Assembly (NCBI RefSeq): GCF_013373865.1
Contig: NC_050467.1
Location: forward strand, 30,338,155-30,402,154
Reading direction: 5' to 3'
Length of the DNA stretch: 64,000 nucleotides
Source of the DNA: Monomorium pharaonis
Lineage: Eukaryota > Arthropoda > Insecta > Hymenoptera > Formicidae
Shown here: one piece after another, positions 39,781 to 52,475 of the stretch
Layout of the letters: the number at the start of each line of letters is the position of its first letter
How positions within the stretch are numbered: the stretch's first letter is position 1
Notes under the pieces: generated by a model
Databases searched by the model: none
What the model saw: the letters and a program-made list of their open reading frames with translations, nothing else
What the model was told of the DNA's origin: nothing
Translations under genes and position numbers: made by a program

Positions 39781-41987
39781 TTATATTTTATCATTATGTA
39801 TGATAGCAGCAATTATATATTCAGAAATTTGTAAATTTTCATTATTATTAGTACTTTCATTAATTAGAGTAGAATTCCAAAAAGGCATTTTATAGCATTT
39901 TTGACGAACTTCACTGACATGTGCAAAAAAAATATTATTATCTATTGTGGAACATTTAAAAATATGCAATGCTGAAGATAAAATACCAATATCATAAAAT
40001 GTATTTACATCTAAAAATTTTTTTAATACTAAATAATGTAAATTATTAAACATAAAAATATTGACAACAATACAAATAGAACCATTACGTAGGATACAAC
40101 AATTATCACGTATATCTAAACTGAGCAAGATTCCATTAAATATAATCTTACGATATTGATTACAATTAGGAGCAACATTACATGGAAGAGGACCTCTATT
40201 ATGCCTCATTGATAATTGAATTGAAGAATTAGTGTTGTGATACTCAATTGCTGCATGTGCTTCTATTTCAGCGATTCTCTTTGAAATCTGTTGGAGAATA
40301 GAGCCAGGTTTTCTGCAATACTTTCTAAAAACAGTCATATTATTTTCGTACGGAAAAGCGGAAAATGAATCTAATGGTCCCAACTGTCGCACATCATTTG
40401 TAAGATGAAGAAGACCATGTATATTATAGGAATAAAATGTTGGACCGTAAAGTTTGCCACATCTATTGAGAAATTTGTGTAATGCAAGATCAGCAAAATT
40501 TAAATATATTTCTGATGGTGATGTTGAAACAAAAATTCTAATTGCTGCGTGCAGAAATAAAAAGTGTTTATATACTTCATGATCGAGAATACCATAAGTA
40601 ACAACAGGACCCGTATATAAAAGAAATTGTCGAAACTCTGTAGCCTTATATTTTGTATATACATCAAGTGATCTTGGACGTCTTACAAAATCAGAAGGAC
40701 AATATGTTGCAAGTATTTTCAAGCGTGTAGAAATGTGAGAAATAGATCTTGCAGATAATTTTGTTTGCCGTAAGTACTTTCCATGAATCCATGCAGATAA
40801 TAATTTTTTGACAACTCCTAAACACACAAGATGCATGTACTCGAAAGGCACTTGAGAAACCATTCCTATAGGTAATTCTGTCAGTGGACTTTTGCCATCT
40901 TTATGGTGATCCTCATCTAAACCTGTTACGTATTCTTCATTAGTTCGCAAAGAATAATTATCACCACAAAAAATATAACGTCCTTCGTATATTACACCAG
41001 AAATTTTACATTTAGAGCATGGATGACCAGACATATGACCTCGATGATTGAAAATAAAAGCACGTGCTGGTGCATCAGCTATGAAGGATCTTAAATGTAT
41101 TGGTAATTTTTTTCCATGAAAATTTATACCTCCATTAGCTAAAATATTTTTTATATTAGCAATAAATTTTTCAAAAAATTCATTTGGATCATTTGGTTTC
41201 GTAGTGCCTTTATATATTCCTACTACAATTGGTTTAGAATGCATGAGGTTTGCAATTCTACACTGGATTGGCCACATATGAATTGGCCACTACCTGATTT
41301 ATCTAAATAACAACCGTCAGTATTAAAATCAATCTCTAATTTATTTGGAACAGATACTGTTGGAAAACGCATAAGCTCTTGGAAAATGCATCCTGCTACA
41401 TCAAAATGAATGTATTCGCCTGGAGCAACTTTACATGTAACAACTTTATCTCGTGGAGTATCTACAAGTGTTCTTACATCTTTCGGTAAGTTTTGAAAAC
41501 AAGAATGTGTTCGAAGAAGAGATAAAATACTATTACCTTGCACATGAGTAAAATTATTTTCTACAAAACAGGATGCTACTTTTTCCCGAAACGATGGCTC
41601 AGTCAAGGAAATATAAGTATTATTAAAAGATGAAACACTATCAGAAGATGAAACATTACCAGAAGATGAAACACTACCAGAAGATGAAACACTATCAGAA
41701 GACAAAGCATTATTAGAAGAACGAATATTAATATCAAGAAGAATGTTGTCATCTTTAACGTTTACAGAATATGCACTATTGCAAATACTATTGTCCACAT
41801 TATTTGTAAAAGAATAATTTGTATGTAGCACGTCTAATGTATCTTGAGTATTAAAATTACGAGATTGTCTTAAAGTATTTTTTATATTGTCTTTACATTG
41901 CAAATTACTTTTTATTTCAGATTTAATTCTTCTTTATTGTCTCTCACTCAATTAATGCCACCGTTTTCGTGAAATGGAACGTTTCAT
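39781..41987 (-). pseudogene. tnp2-like DNA transposase, second family, broken
   Basis: The start is inferred at ATG 41987 (MKRSISRKRWH, then TAA at 41952-41954 and another TAA at 41934-41936 in the same frame). The frame then runs from 41903 to about 41270 with a Ser-rich repeat stretch, LRTHSCFQNLPKDVRTL, CxxAPGEYIHFDVAGC and IDFNTDGCYLDKSGSGQF. A 5-bp insertion (ATATG) near 41268-41272 shifts the frame into the ORF 39781-41277: WPIQCRIANL, IADAPARAFIF, HSGHPCSKC-type segment, VPFEYMHLVCLGV, FPYENNM. The DG...WPI and YMH...G motifs match those of the 4.1-kb transposase, so both are tnp2-like but distinct. It lies 1 kb upstream of, and on the same strand as, the DUF4806-type gene. Confidence 0.8.
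41621..41710. repeat. 18-bp tandem repeats in the transposase N-terminus
   Basis: About five units of GAAGATGAAACACTACCA-type sequence, encoding SSxSVS repeats on the minus strand. Confidence 0.85.
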
Positions 41988-42690
41988 ACTTATCTTGTGT
42001 TATCTCTCGTTGTTATTTACTTATCTTGATAATGATTTTCCTTCAATAACACTGATGTTGCCAAAGATCCGTCCGGCTCACTCTCACTACACTAAATAAT
42101 AAACCCGCGATGGCTGCGACTGTCGCTTAAAAATGCCGCTCGACGACGCTAACAGTTCGACCAATCAGAAGCTTGCAAAGCATGACTTAGCATATCTCCG
42201 CGAATCGGCAGATCGTTGTCAAGCATAACTAATTGGAGTTTGTTTTAAATAGTTACCACCACGTCGTAACCAGGAGAGGCGACACGGTAATCTTCGAACG
42301 CGATGCGCCCTCCCGAGCGGGTAACTCGTGTATCCACAATTCTGGTTGCGTTTCATGCTATCAATATGCACGGAAAAGTGTCGGTAACATAGAGTTATTG
42401 ATTTTTCGATCGAGAAGATACAAGAGCAAGCGAGATGTTAATAAGAAAGAATGAGACAATAATAGAAGTAAGCGAGATGAGAACAGCACGCAGAAAACTC
42501 AAGAATCGAGTCGAGTCTTTTCTTTGCTATTACTCTCATCTAACTCGTTTCTATAACTTCTCACTCGCTCACGTAACGACTATGTTTTAAAAGACCGACA
42601 CGTTTTTAAATTAATAAAGAATTAATTTTATGCTATTAATTTATTAATTTTATAATAAACTATTGTAGAAGAATTATTAATATATGTATA
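41988..42690. other. 5' flank of the transposase, no gene recognised
   Basis: Moderately GC-rich from 42050 to 42350; may hold the transposase promoter. A 73-codon ORF at 42233 has no recognisable domain. Confidence 0.3.
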
Positions 42691-43050
42691 TTTAAATTTT
42701 TTAATAAAATGTCATTATGTCATGGCAGAGCATGCTGCATTTCTGCTATGTTTCTGCTATCATAATGTGCTCTCAAATAAGTTTGATTTCTGCTGACATT
42801 CTGCTGTTACATTGTCACAGCAGGTTATGTGCAATCTTAATATGCATTCTGCTGACAGATTGTGCTAGCACACAATGGTTGAAATTTGCTATATTTATGC
42901 TAACAAACTCTGCTTAATTTTTGCTACATATTTGCCATTACATTATGACGCACACTGTGCTCGATTTTTGTTACGTTTTTGACGACATTAACTGAAATGG
43001 CATATTCTGCTAAAATATTAACAGCGTTCTGTTGATATAATACAAGGTCT
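42690..43050. repeat. CTGCTGACA-rich diverged repeat
   Basis: Recurring TTTCTGCTG and TTCTGCTGACA words. Appears to be the inverted, diverged counterpart of the repeat at 32640-32960. Confidence 0.4.
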
Positions 43051-43315
43051 GCAGATAAACAACGAGAGGGGAAGAAAGCTCTCCCTATTCATATTAACAC
43101 ATTTGGGCCCAACATGGCCAAGACCAATACGATGTATGAATTCCACTTTCCACACATTCCAACTTTACTACTACTCACTCACTCTTTTCGTACAACAAAC
43201 GCTACACATACACTTTATTGCCCCAAAATGGCGCTCATGCGAAGACCTTCCTTTTCCTCTCGTTTACCTTTTCCTTCATCTACAGACCTTGATAATAGGT
43301 AGTCGCGTAAAACAC

Positions 43316-43790
43316 AAAGCGTGAACATAATTAATTACTAAAATTTTTCAAATGCTCTTCTTCCATGTGATTCGGAATCGTTTGTAGTTACTTGTAATGC
43401 TTTACGTTCCGTTTGTAGTTTCACCGTTAAAAAGTTATAAACATTTGTTTAAACATCCAAAGCGTGAACACGGTTAATTACTAAAATTTTTTTAATACGC
43501 TTTTTCTATGTAATTCGGATTCGTTTGTAGTTGTTTGTAGTGCTTTTTATTTCGTTTGTAGTTTCACCGTTAAAAAGTTATAAACATTTGTTTAAACATC
43601 CAAAACGTGAACATTGTAAATTACTAAGATTTCTTAAATAAGCTTTTTCCATGTGATTCGGAATTGTTTGTAGTTGTTTGTAGTGCTTTTTATTTCGTTT
43701 GTAGTTTCACCATTAAAAAGTTATAAACATTTGTTTAAACATCCAAAGCGTGAACATTGTTAATTATTATGATTTCTTAAATGTCCTTTT
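43316..43790 (+). repeat. 143-bp tandem repeats, ~3.3 copies
   Basis: AAGTTATAAACATTTGTTTA recurs at 43432, 43575 and 43718. Units contain GTTTGTAGTTGTTTGTAGTG and AGCGTGAACA. The same repeat is found at 56085-56480 (+) and 57340-58140 (-). Confidence 0.85.
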
Positions 43791-43880
43791 TTAATGTTAC
43801 TAGAACATTACATTTGACTATCCTTTTTCCAATACATTTTTAATATTATTATCTGGACATATAATTGTGTCAAAAACTAT

Positions 43881-43882
<2 letters not shown>

Positions 43883-43922
<40 letters not shown>
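43883..43922. repeat. (TA)n microsatellite
   Basis: About 19 TA units, adjacent to the C-terminal end of the helicase remnant. Confidence 0.9.
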
Positions 43923-43924
<2 letters not shown>

Positions 43925-43939
43925 TCCAAGAGAGAGAAA

Positions 43940-45381
43940 TCATATATATATTTCTTTATATACATAATTTTTAATTTGTTTGTTATCGCGTTGGCCAAGA
44001 TAAATTTTTAATGCTTGCCAAGAACGTACTCGTGAAAAAGCCACATAAAGTTGTCCATGATTAAAAACATCTTTGCGAAGATCTATTCCAACTCTATCAA
44101 ATGTTTGTCTCTGTGACTTGTTAATTGTCATAGCAAAAGCTAATTTTATTGGATTTTTTTAAAAGTAAAAGGATATACATTTTCGCAATATAGTGTTATA
44201 CGATTTAAAAACACAATATCTCCTACCTTATCACCTGTTAAAATTTTACATTTCAATAAATGATCAGCAAGTTCTATAATCATTAATCTAGTGCCGTTGC
44301 AAAGACCTTCATTGATACTTAGATTTCTAATTAACATAATAATAGAATTTGGTCTTAAACGTAATTCATAAGGTGGAAGAGATGACGGAGACAAAGTATT
44401 TAAATATTCTGGTAGTAAGGCTTCACCAATGTTACCATTATCACCACAGTTTTCAGTACTATCTATACTTGTATAAATTCGTTCTTCAAACGTATCTAAT
44501 AATTCGACTACTCGTTTATTAATTTCATCTACATCGGCATTTCTTGCAGAAAGTATTGCACATTTCGCCATTTTATTAAATTCTTTATTTCGTATCAAAT
44601 CACCATATATATCTTGTATAATATCGGCATTAATAGGTGCGATACAACAATCAGGAAGTTGTATATTATTGTTAGAATCATTTAATATACCGTCTCCTAT
44701 ATCCAATAGAAACTTTGCAAATTCTGTTTCCTCTGGAAGAACACGCATGTTTTTTGTTAAAGAAAAATTTATAAAGTGTTTGCAAGTAGAACTAAATTTG
44801 ATTGAAAGATTTACAATTTCACTTCGATTACCATGTACTTTAATAGGGAGAAGTTGTCTGAAATCACCACCTAACACAATAATTTTTCCACCAAAAGGTA
44901 AATCATTATTCATGATATCACGCAACGTTCGATCCATAATCTCTAGAGCATATCTTGGTGCCATTGGCGCTTCATCCCAAATAAAAATATCTATTTCTTT
45001 TAAATAATGCGCTTCCTTGGATTGGATTTTAATGTTAGATGATGAATCAGCAAATAATGGAACTGGTAATCCAAATGTTTTATGAACTGTTTTTCCTACT
45101 GGCAATAATGTCGCTGCAATGCCCGTAAAAGCCATTGTACATATATGTTTATTTTGAATTTTGGTTAAATAATAGATAGTTGTGTATATAAACGTTTTAC
45201 CTGAACCACCTGGACCATCGATATAAATACAATTGTTATTGTGATTATTAGTATCTAATCTGTTTAATACAAGATCTACTATTTCTTTCTGCTCATCATT
45301 TAATTGCTCATATTGTCTGGTACCAACTTCCATAGTTTCTTCAAGTGTCATATAATCAATTTCTTCATCATTTTCTATTAC
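43940..45381 (-). pseudogene. Helitron-type PIF1-like helicase, C-terminal portion, frameshifted
   Basis: The minus-strand ORF from 45351 (frame open to about 45370) to 44146 contains Walker A GPGGSGKT, Walker B IFIWDEAPM, GGDFRQLLPI, NMRVLP and LRPNSIIMLIRNLS-x-x-x-GLCNGTRL. This is the order seen in the helicase of Helitron RepHel proteins. It breaks in a run of seven A (44157-44163), one base short of the frame. The remaining frame gives the terminal TINKSQRQTFDRVG and NHGQLYVAFSRVRS block ending at 43940. The canonical GQ of KSQGQ is RQ here. The N-terminal Rep (HUH) domain is absent: the sequence stops at 45384, where a different repeat begins. By family, it would unwind DNA in rolling-circle transposition. 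Confidence 0.88.
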
Positions 45382-45383
45382 TC

Positions 45384-46008
45384 TGTGTTAATGATAACGC
45401 ACAGTGATAAACACTCTTTAATAAGAAAGAAATTGAGACCTTTGATTTGATGACATAGTGATTTATCAAGCCACTATGGAGAGTGTAACTCACGGCATGT
45501 AATGATCATAGATTTTTTTTGTAATTTTAGTAATAAACTATTTTTTAAACAGTAAAATTCTTTCTTATTTACAATATATACTAATTATTATAATTTTCCG
45601 AGCACAAAAATTGGAAAAATTAAATATATTTCGTAATATCATGTTTATGGGTGCTTTCGTTTTGATACTTATAATACTTCAAGCATTATTCTATTCTTGT
45701 CAATTATTAAATATTATACACGAACAAATAATGCTTATCAGCACTATAAACGCAACTTTTGATTTTTTCGGCAAATTAGAACAACCCAAGTAGAACAGCC
45801 ATAATATCATCATTAGAGTAACTTTATTTATACTACTTACAAACAAAATTAAATAAATTCGTAAACTTTTTAAAACTAAATTAAATTGGTATATTAAATT
45901 AATTTAGGTCTATTACACACACTCACTCATTGAATATTAAATTAAAAAGTAATATCTAAAGTTAGATAAAATAATTGTAATATATGGAGAATTAAATAAA
46001 TTAACACA
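45384..46008 (+). repeat. direct repeat copy 1 (also at 52476) with small membrane-type ORF
   Basis: Begins TGTGTTAATGATAACG and ends ATTAACACA, so the ends are short inverted repeats. About 95% like 52476-53044. It contains a 60-codon ORF (45611-45793) starting MEKLNIFRNIMFMGAFVLIL, with one hydrophobic, membrane-like segment; in copy 2 an earlier TGA truncates it. Starts 13-14 bases from the helicase frame. Identity unknown. Confidence 0.75.
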
Positions 46009-47230
46009 GTTGTATTGATAGTTATATTTTAAGATTCTCAAAAGCACATGTGACATAATAGCAATCTGTCCTTAACTTTAATATGTTCATCTCCATGTGC
46101 GCGATCTACTGCAGCATGCAGCCGAACAGTGCAGTCGACCAGATTGAACTTGTTTTTTTTTTGTTTAGACGCGTTTCAGTGCCTGATCAAAAAGAGCCAA
46201 TTTAGTATGGCGAGGAAAATTTTGAAGAAACGCAAAGCGGAACGCGTTGATGCCGAGTAACTCGAGGCGGCAAGGATGCTGAAGCATCTATGAGCATTAT
46301 TGTTATTGTTATTCCATGATTTAAACGTGGGAAGCGAATACCTTTACGCTTTGGCGAACACCCACAAGGATTCTCCCTTTTCACAACATAATCGTTCCTC
46401 GGTTTTATTATCCCTCAGTTTTACCGTTCCTTACATCGCTTATATATTAAAATTAAATGTAAATAATTTATGATAAATCAAAATTTTAATAAATAAAATT
46501 GCATTAGTACATATTAACATTTATGATGTAATAATTAAATTTCAATAATTAATATTGAACTGATTACTTAATTTTTGAACTAATATAATACTTAAAATGA
46601 AATAAACGTTTTTTTTTCTTTTTTGTAACTTTATACTAATTTACAGTACAATTACAAAGAACAGATAAATTATTAAATTATCATTACTTTTAAGACATCC
46701 AACATTCGATACTATTTTAAATTTGTTTTTAAAATTTGTCATTTCTCTTTGATTGATTATAAATGATAAAATTTATCTTTAATGAGAATAAAAAACACGT
46801 AAAAAAAAGTGTAAAAGTGAAAGAATTGTAAGAATATTTTATAATAAGAAAAGAAAGAAAATTAAATGTAAAACTCTTACATTATGTGCTGTTATACTAC
46901 GTTAAGAGTTATTTTATTTATTATTATATATGAAGTAAGTACAGCAAATAAATCGATCAAATAATTCGAAATTCATTTATTAGAAAAATAAACAATTTTC
47001 ATTTGTTATTTAAATTAGTATACAACACGATAAAACGACGGAATATATTAACGATAACACGAAGGAACAATATTAAATTAAAATATTAAATTAGATAATT
47101 AAATTAGATAATTAGAAAATTAAAAAAAGAAGTGTTTGAGAAAGAAATAGAAGGAAAAATAAGAAAAAAAATTTGGACAGAAAAAATAAGTAAATGTCAT
47201 TACATACTTACTTTTAATTTTTAATTATTT
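46009..47230. other. intergenic AT-rich DNA
   Basis: A GC-richer island (46080-46440) without a recognisable ORF, then low-complexity AT DNA. Nothing further to support. Confidence 0.35.
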
Positions 47231-47690
<460 letters not shown>

Positions 47691-48157
47691 AAATTTATTT
47701 ATATAAATTTAGAAATTATCACACAAACTTGAATCTATGTTATACATTTTTTTAATAGTTATAACAATATAATACATGTTTTTTATATGTATATAAATAT
47801 ATATTAGAATTTAAATTTATGCATTTATAATACTTTTTAATTATGACAGAAAAAAAAGTAAGAAGAGAAAGAAAAAAAGAAAGAGAGAAAGAGAGAAAGA
47901 AAAAAAAAAGAGATAAAAGAAAAGACAGAAGAATTCAAGTAAGTAATGTACATGTGTGTGTGGGTGCGTGCGTGTGTGTTTGTGTGGGTTGTGTGTTGTG
48001 TTAATTTTGTTGCTCATTGTAATAAGAAACACGCCCCTCTACCACTTCGAGTAAAAGAGCTACCGGCATTAGTAACGCTTTTTCTCTGTTTACCGCATTA
48101 TCGCTAATTATTGTGTGACGCAAGAATTCGCGCCTGGCACCTAAAATATAGAGTATT
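47691..48157. other. AT-rich DNA, GA-rich stretch and GT run
   Basis: Purine-rich 47850-47925 and a GT-rich stretch 47950-48000. No gene. Confidence 0.4.
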
Positions 48158-48395
48158 GTGAAGATACCGTTTACGCAAGTTACCGATATCGTTGAGAGAG
48201 CAATCTCGAGCGATATATTGGGGATACCATTTACGCAAGATACCGTTATCGTATCGAGAGCATTCTCGAGCGATATATTGAAGATACCGTCCCGCGAGTT
48301 ACCGATATCATTAGGGGAACTTTTTAAGTTCCATCTGGGGGATACCGTTTTTCCTGAGCTTCCGATTTTAGTTGAGAAAGCGTTACTCGTTACTA
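48158..48395. repeat. ~60-bp tandem repeats, about four diverged units
   Basis: Units of the form GATACCGTTTACGCAAG, then GTTACCGATATCGTT, then CTCGAGCGATATATTG start at about 48163, 48224, 48285 and 48340. A 135-codon plus-strand ORF (48158-48565) and a 132-codon minus-strand ORF cover it; both reflect the repeat. The GC-rich tail (48418-48470) has no match I know. Confidence 0.7.
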
Positions 48396-48400
48396 TCAAT

Positions 48401-49077
48401 AAAAATTACCATTTAATTGGGCGTAGCCCCCTCGGACCTGGTGGTTCCCGAGGGAAAGCAACGTCGCAATATGCACCTGAAATTACAGTTACTTATCGAT
48501 TACACGTATGTTTTCATCTTAACAAATTGATTTTAAATTTATTATTCATTCATATTAAGCAATAATTTTTTATTTATATTCTAAAAATTAAATTATCCAA
48601 CATAAACTTTTATGCTTCTCTTAATTGTAATCTTATTATATTTCTTTATCTCCCTTAAAAAAATTTTTATTTATATAAATTTATAAGTTATCAAATACAA
48701 ACTTGATTCTGTTATGCATTTTTTATAGTCGTAATAATATAATGCATGTTGTGTGTGCGTGCGTTTATATGTGCTCTTTAAATTTTTTGGAGTGAACTAT
48801 TTTTAGTTTGGCTTAATCGCGCTGCAAGTGGTCTTTATATGAAAAATTTAGTTTAAAAATCTTAATTTAGAATAAGGTTTATAATTCTTAATCCTGTTTC
48901 TTCATAATCTTCTTTTCTTGTATCAAAAAGAGAATTGTTATATTTTAATTCTTTAATAAAAAAAAAAATTATTTAACAAATATCTTTAATGAGACAAAAA
49001 CGTAAAATATATATTACATTAAAAAGTACTCATTGCAATTTAAAGGAAAATTAAAGAAATATAAAAAATTGGAGAAA
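48401..49077. other. 5' flank of the OB-fold gene
   Basis: AT-rich; GT-rich run at about 48746-48762. No feature otherwise. Confidence 0.3.
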
Positions 49078-49193
49078 ATGCAAAATTATATGGAAGAATC
49101 TAATAAAAGTGAAAAATATGAATTCATAAATACAAATGATTTATTAACCAGTAATGACATAATCGATTCAATAAAATTATATGATTTAACAAT
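49078..49193 (+). CDS. OB-fold (RPA-like) gene, exon 1
   Basis: ATG 49078; 38 codons plus two bases, acidic/Asn-rich, ending in DSIKLYDLTM-type sequence before GTAAGT (49194). The split codon AT|A with exon 2 keeps the frame. Confidence 0.6.
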
Positions 49194-49437
49194 GTAAGTA
49201 TTTTATAAAATACTACAAAATTATAATACTAACAATTATAACATTATGTTACTATAATAATATACGAGGAGGTCTCGTTTGCCTACATTCCCAGTTGCCT
49301 ACATTCCGATTGCCTACAGCTAATTATCTATTTATACAAAAACTTTATTATTATATAATTCTAAAAACCTTATTATTTGTATTTCAATGTTTGAATATAA
49401 TTTTTGATTATTCTTATTACATTCATAAATTTTATAG

Positions 49438-49606
49438 AGAAATTATTGGATATGTTGATGGGATAGAATCGCCCCGTTATGTTGGTACTAACCAACAATA
49501 TAAAATATTTAAATTTTATTTAAATAATGGTAACGGTCGACGTATACAAGTAGTTGTGTGGAACGATGATATCGACAACATAGAACATAAAATAAAAACA
49601 AATAAT
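49438..49606 (+). CDS. OB-fold (RPA-like) gene, exon 2
   Basis: After TTTATAG. Reads EIIGYVDGIESPRYVG, then YKIFKFYLNNGNGRRIQVVV and WNDDIDNIEHKI. The I-x-G-x-V, F-x-L-x-N-x-x-G-x-x-I-x-x-x-x-W layout is that of the DNA-binding OB fold of replication protein A. Helitrons of plants and animals often carry such single-strand-binding genes. Confidence 0.65.
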
Positions 49607-49828
49607 GTAAACTTTTTTAATAATTATAACAAATACATAATCTTATTAATTAAATTATAACAATAATAAAAATAGTAACAACAATAATAACAATAATAGT
49701 AACAATAATTTTATTTTGAAATGATTAAAATATATTTGAAATAATACAATTACATACTCATATATAAAGTTTGAATTTTTTAAGTTTGAAATACATTACG
49801 TATATACGTTCTTAGATAATACATTTAG

Positions 49829-50015
49829 ATGGTGTACAAGCCAAAGCACCAAAAATGGCTCAGTCATAATAACGGAAATGTTCCGTATGAATTACACGTT
49901 AGAAAAAGTACTGTGATAAATACTTTGGGAAGGTATGAACTTTCAAATATGCAAAACGTGACAGCAGAACCTATACAGTTGTGTGACGTTTTAAGTAATT
50001 CCAAAGAACGTATGA
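49829..50015 (+). CDS. OB-fold (RPA-like) gene, exon 3
   Basis: Phase 0 from exon 2. VYKPKHQKWLSHNNGNVPYE, then LHVRKSTVINTLG; completes the OB fold (YEL-x-x-x-x-x-S/T). The donor A|GTATGT at 50016 leaves one base. Confidence 0.6.
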
Positions 50016-50181
50016 GTATGTGTTAATTTATAATTCATAATATTGTTTTCTTTACAATATTATTTTATATATAAGATAGAAAAAAATTAATAAACTAATT
50101 ATTTAAATTAATTTTTTTAGTAAATTTCGTAAAAAATAAATTTTAATAAATTTAATTTTTAATATTAAAACATAATTATAG

Positions 50182-50374
50182 TTATCGAAGGATATATAAA
50201 AACTAATTTTGCGGAGATGCGCAAATTAAATCAAGTGATTGGATTGCGGTTCAATTACAGACGGAAATTATAAAATGGAAGTACACGTTTCTAATTTTAA
50301 TTATGATGATTATTTAGATTTAGAAATAACAAAAGGGGATAAAATTCAAATCATTGGATCTATTAACAATGCAG
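50182..50374 (+). pseudogene. OB-fold (RPA-like) gene, exon 4, frameshifted
   Basis: Begins in phase (IEGYIKTNFAEMRKLNQ), but a small indel at about 50235-50245 is needed to reach the clearly conserved CGSITDGNYKMEVHVSNF, then ITKGDKIQIIGSINN. This is the second OB-like unit. The indel is the only obvious lesion in the gene. Confidence 0.55.
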
Positions 50375-50541
50375 GTATTATATAATTATAAAATTTTTCT
50401 AAATATAAAAATTTTTGGTAATTATATATACATATACAAATATATAAATATATAAATTTATATATATATAAATATATAAAAGTATTTTCATAATATAACA
50501 TATTATTTACATTTAATAAAATAAAATTTATACAATTTTAG

Positions 50542-50674
50542 CGGATCCACCATATTTAATTATAAATGATATTCACGATATAAAAAAGTTAGAGGGTCAT
50601 TTGCCCTCATCTTCATTATTAAATGGAACAAAAACTCCAAAAAAAAGGGAATTGGAAGAAAAATCAAGTTCATA
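50542..50674 (+). CDS. OB-fold (RPA-like) gene, exon 5
   Basis: A split Ala codon joins exon 4. DPPYLIINDIHDIKKLEGHL, then a Ser/Lys-rich linker to GTAAGG (50675). Confidence 0.55.
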
Positions 50675-50996
50675 CGTAAGGATGATTTTAATGAAAATTT
50701 TATATTAAATAGAGATAAAGAGAAGAGAGTTATAAACCACCATTCTAATTAATTTAATTAACTCAATAAATATTTCTGTAACATAATTCTTATCCATACA
50801 AGTTTGTTACCCATAAAGTTCTACAGTCATGTTTAATATTTATTTATGAACAATGGCTATGTTGTGATGCTTAAATAACATATAAAATAGTAATTTAAGC
50901 AATTATCATCAAAATTCAATACAAGTGTATAAAAGATCAAAAATTTCATAAGATACATCTAATTCGTAATTATCTTCTCTCTTCCATTCTCTCTCT

Positions 50997-51003
<7 letters not shown>

Positions 51004-51047
<44 letters not shown>

Positions 51048-51048
51048 A
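51004..51048. repeat. (TC)n microsatellite
   Basis: About 22 TC units within the predicted intron 50675-52375. Confidence 0.95.
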
Positions 51049-51630
51049 GATATAAATAAATATCTAATTTAAAAATTATTAAGGACATTCTCTTTTTAGA
51101 TACAACAAAAAAAAACTCTTATGAAGAAACAAGATTAAATACATAAAATTTAATATATATATATGTTCTAAAATAAGTATATATACACATGTATATATTA
51201 TATATGTTATGTTGTTATTATATACATGTTAAGATTTTTTTGTTTTATTAAAAAGTTAAATAACGCTATAACTCGAGTGGTTCAAACACTTCTTTAGAGA
51301 TATTCTAATTCATACAATTAAAAAAAAAAAAAAAATTAATTAAAGTATCATTGAAGTATTTCTGAACAATAGTAAAATTCTACGTTTACCTCAATTCTCT
51401 CAGGTACATCAAATAATAAGGTTTAATAATAACTGTTAAACCATAACTGTTAATAATAACTGTTTAACTTTCATATACATATAATTGAAAAGTATAGATA
51501 ATAATACATGTTAATCTTAATTTAATTTGCAGAAACAGTACGTATAATACATCCTTAAACTATTACATACATATTTTATTTAAAAAATTGTTTATTATAT
51601 ATTATTCTCACAAAAATTTAATTATACTAA

Positions 51631-51760
51631 TAGTATTAAATTGACCAGTAGTTATAATAATTGCTTATTATTAGAGTATTAAAACAGTATTAAAATACTG
51701 TTGTAATTTTAATATTTATATTAAAATAAATCACTGGTCAATGTTTAATACTGTTAATAT
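51631..51760. repeat. palindromic MITE, family B copy 2
   Basis: TAGTATTAAATTGACCAGTA pairs with TCACTGGTCAATGTTTAATA. Shares the TTAAATTGACCRGTA block with the palindrome at 29032-29209. Confidence 0.6.
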
Positions 51761-52375
51761 CAATTAAATTTTTGAATATACCATACAAAATTTTTTGCAT
51801 CTAAAATTTTGCATTTCTCTTTTGCCGGGATCCCTATTCCAAGGAAACTCATCGTCATTACATCCTAAAAACATTCCATTGTATTCAATTCCAAACACGC
51901 GTCGACCTGAATGTCAAGATTTTTGTTCCGTTTTGCGGAAAAGAACACAACAACCATGAAATATTCGTCTAAGTCAACAAACTTAAGAAGAATACGACGT
52001 TCTCTTCTTTCTATATTTATAAAATATAGATAGGTATCAATAATAAATCTGCATCCTGAATAAATGTATATTCCTATAAAAAAAAAAAAAAAAATTGAAA
52101 AAAATATTAACAAATAAAAAATTAATAAAACATTGACTAAAATATTGATTACCTTAATCTTCTCTTAAAATAAATATTTTTATTATCAAAAACTCAGGGA
52201 GAAACCGTCTCAGTCTTTTCCTGCCTTTCCTTCAAAAACTCGTGCCAGAATATTTGTTAATGATCATTCATTTAATCTACATAGATAACAGAATAAATCA
52301 TAAAATCATTTTTTAATTTAAATATTAATGTACATAAATGTCTTTCAATTGAAGATATTATTGCTCATTTTTTAG

Positions 52376-52463
52376 ATTGTATTACGGAGAAGCACGTCCT
52401 TTGACAGGATTGTTAGATACAGTTGCATTTGGAAAAACAAAAAGAAGCGCTCCAAAATACTAA
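52376..52463 (+). CDS. OB-fold (RPA-like) gene, exon 6 (last)
   Basis: After TTTTTTAG and in phase with the donor at 50674. Reads LYYGEARPLTGLLDTVAFGK, then TKRSAPKY and TAA (52461-52463). The following repeat copy begins only 12 bases later. Confidence 0.55.
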
Positions 52464-52475
52464 CCAAGCGAGCAC

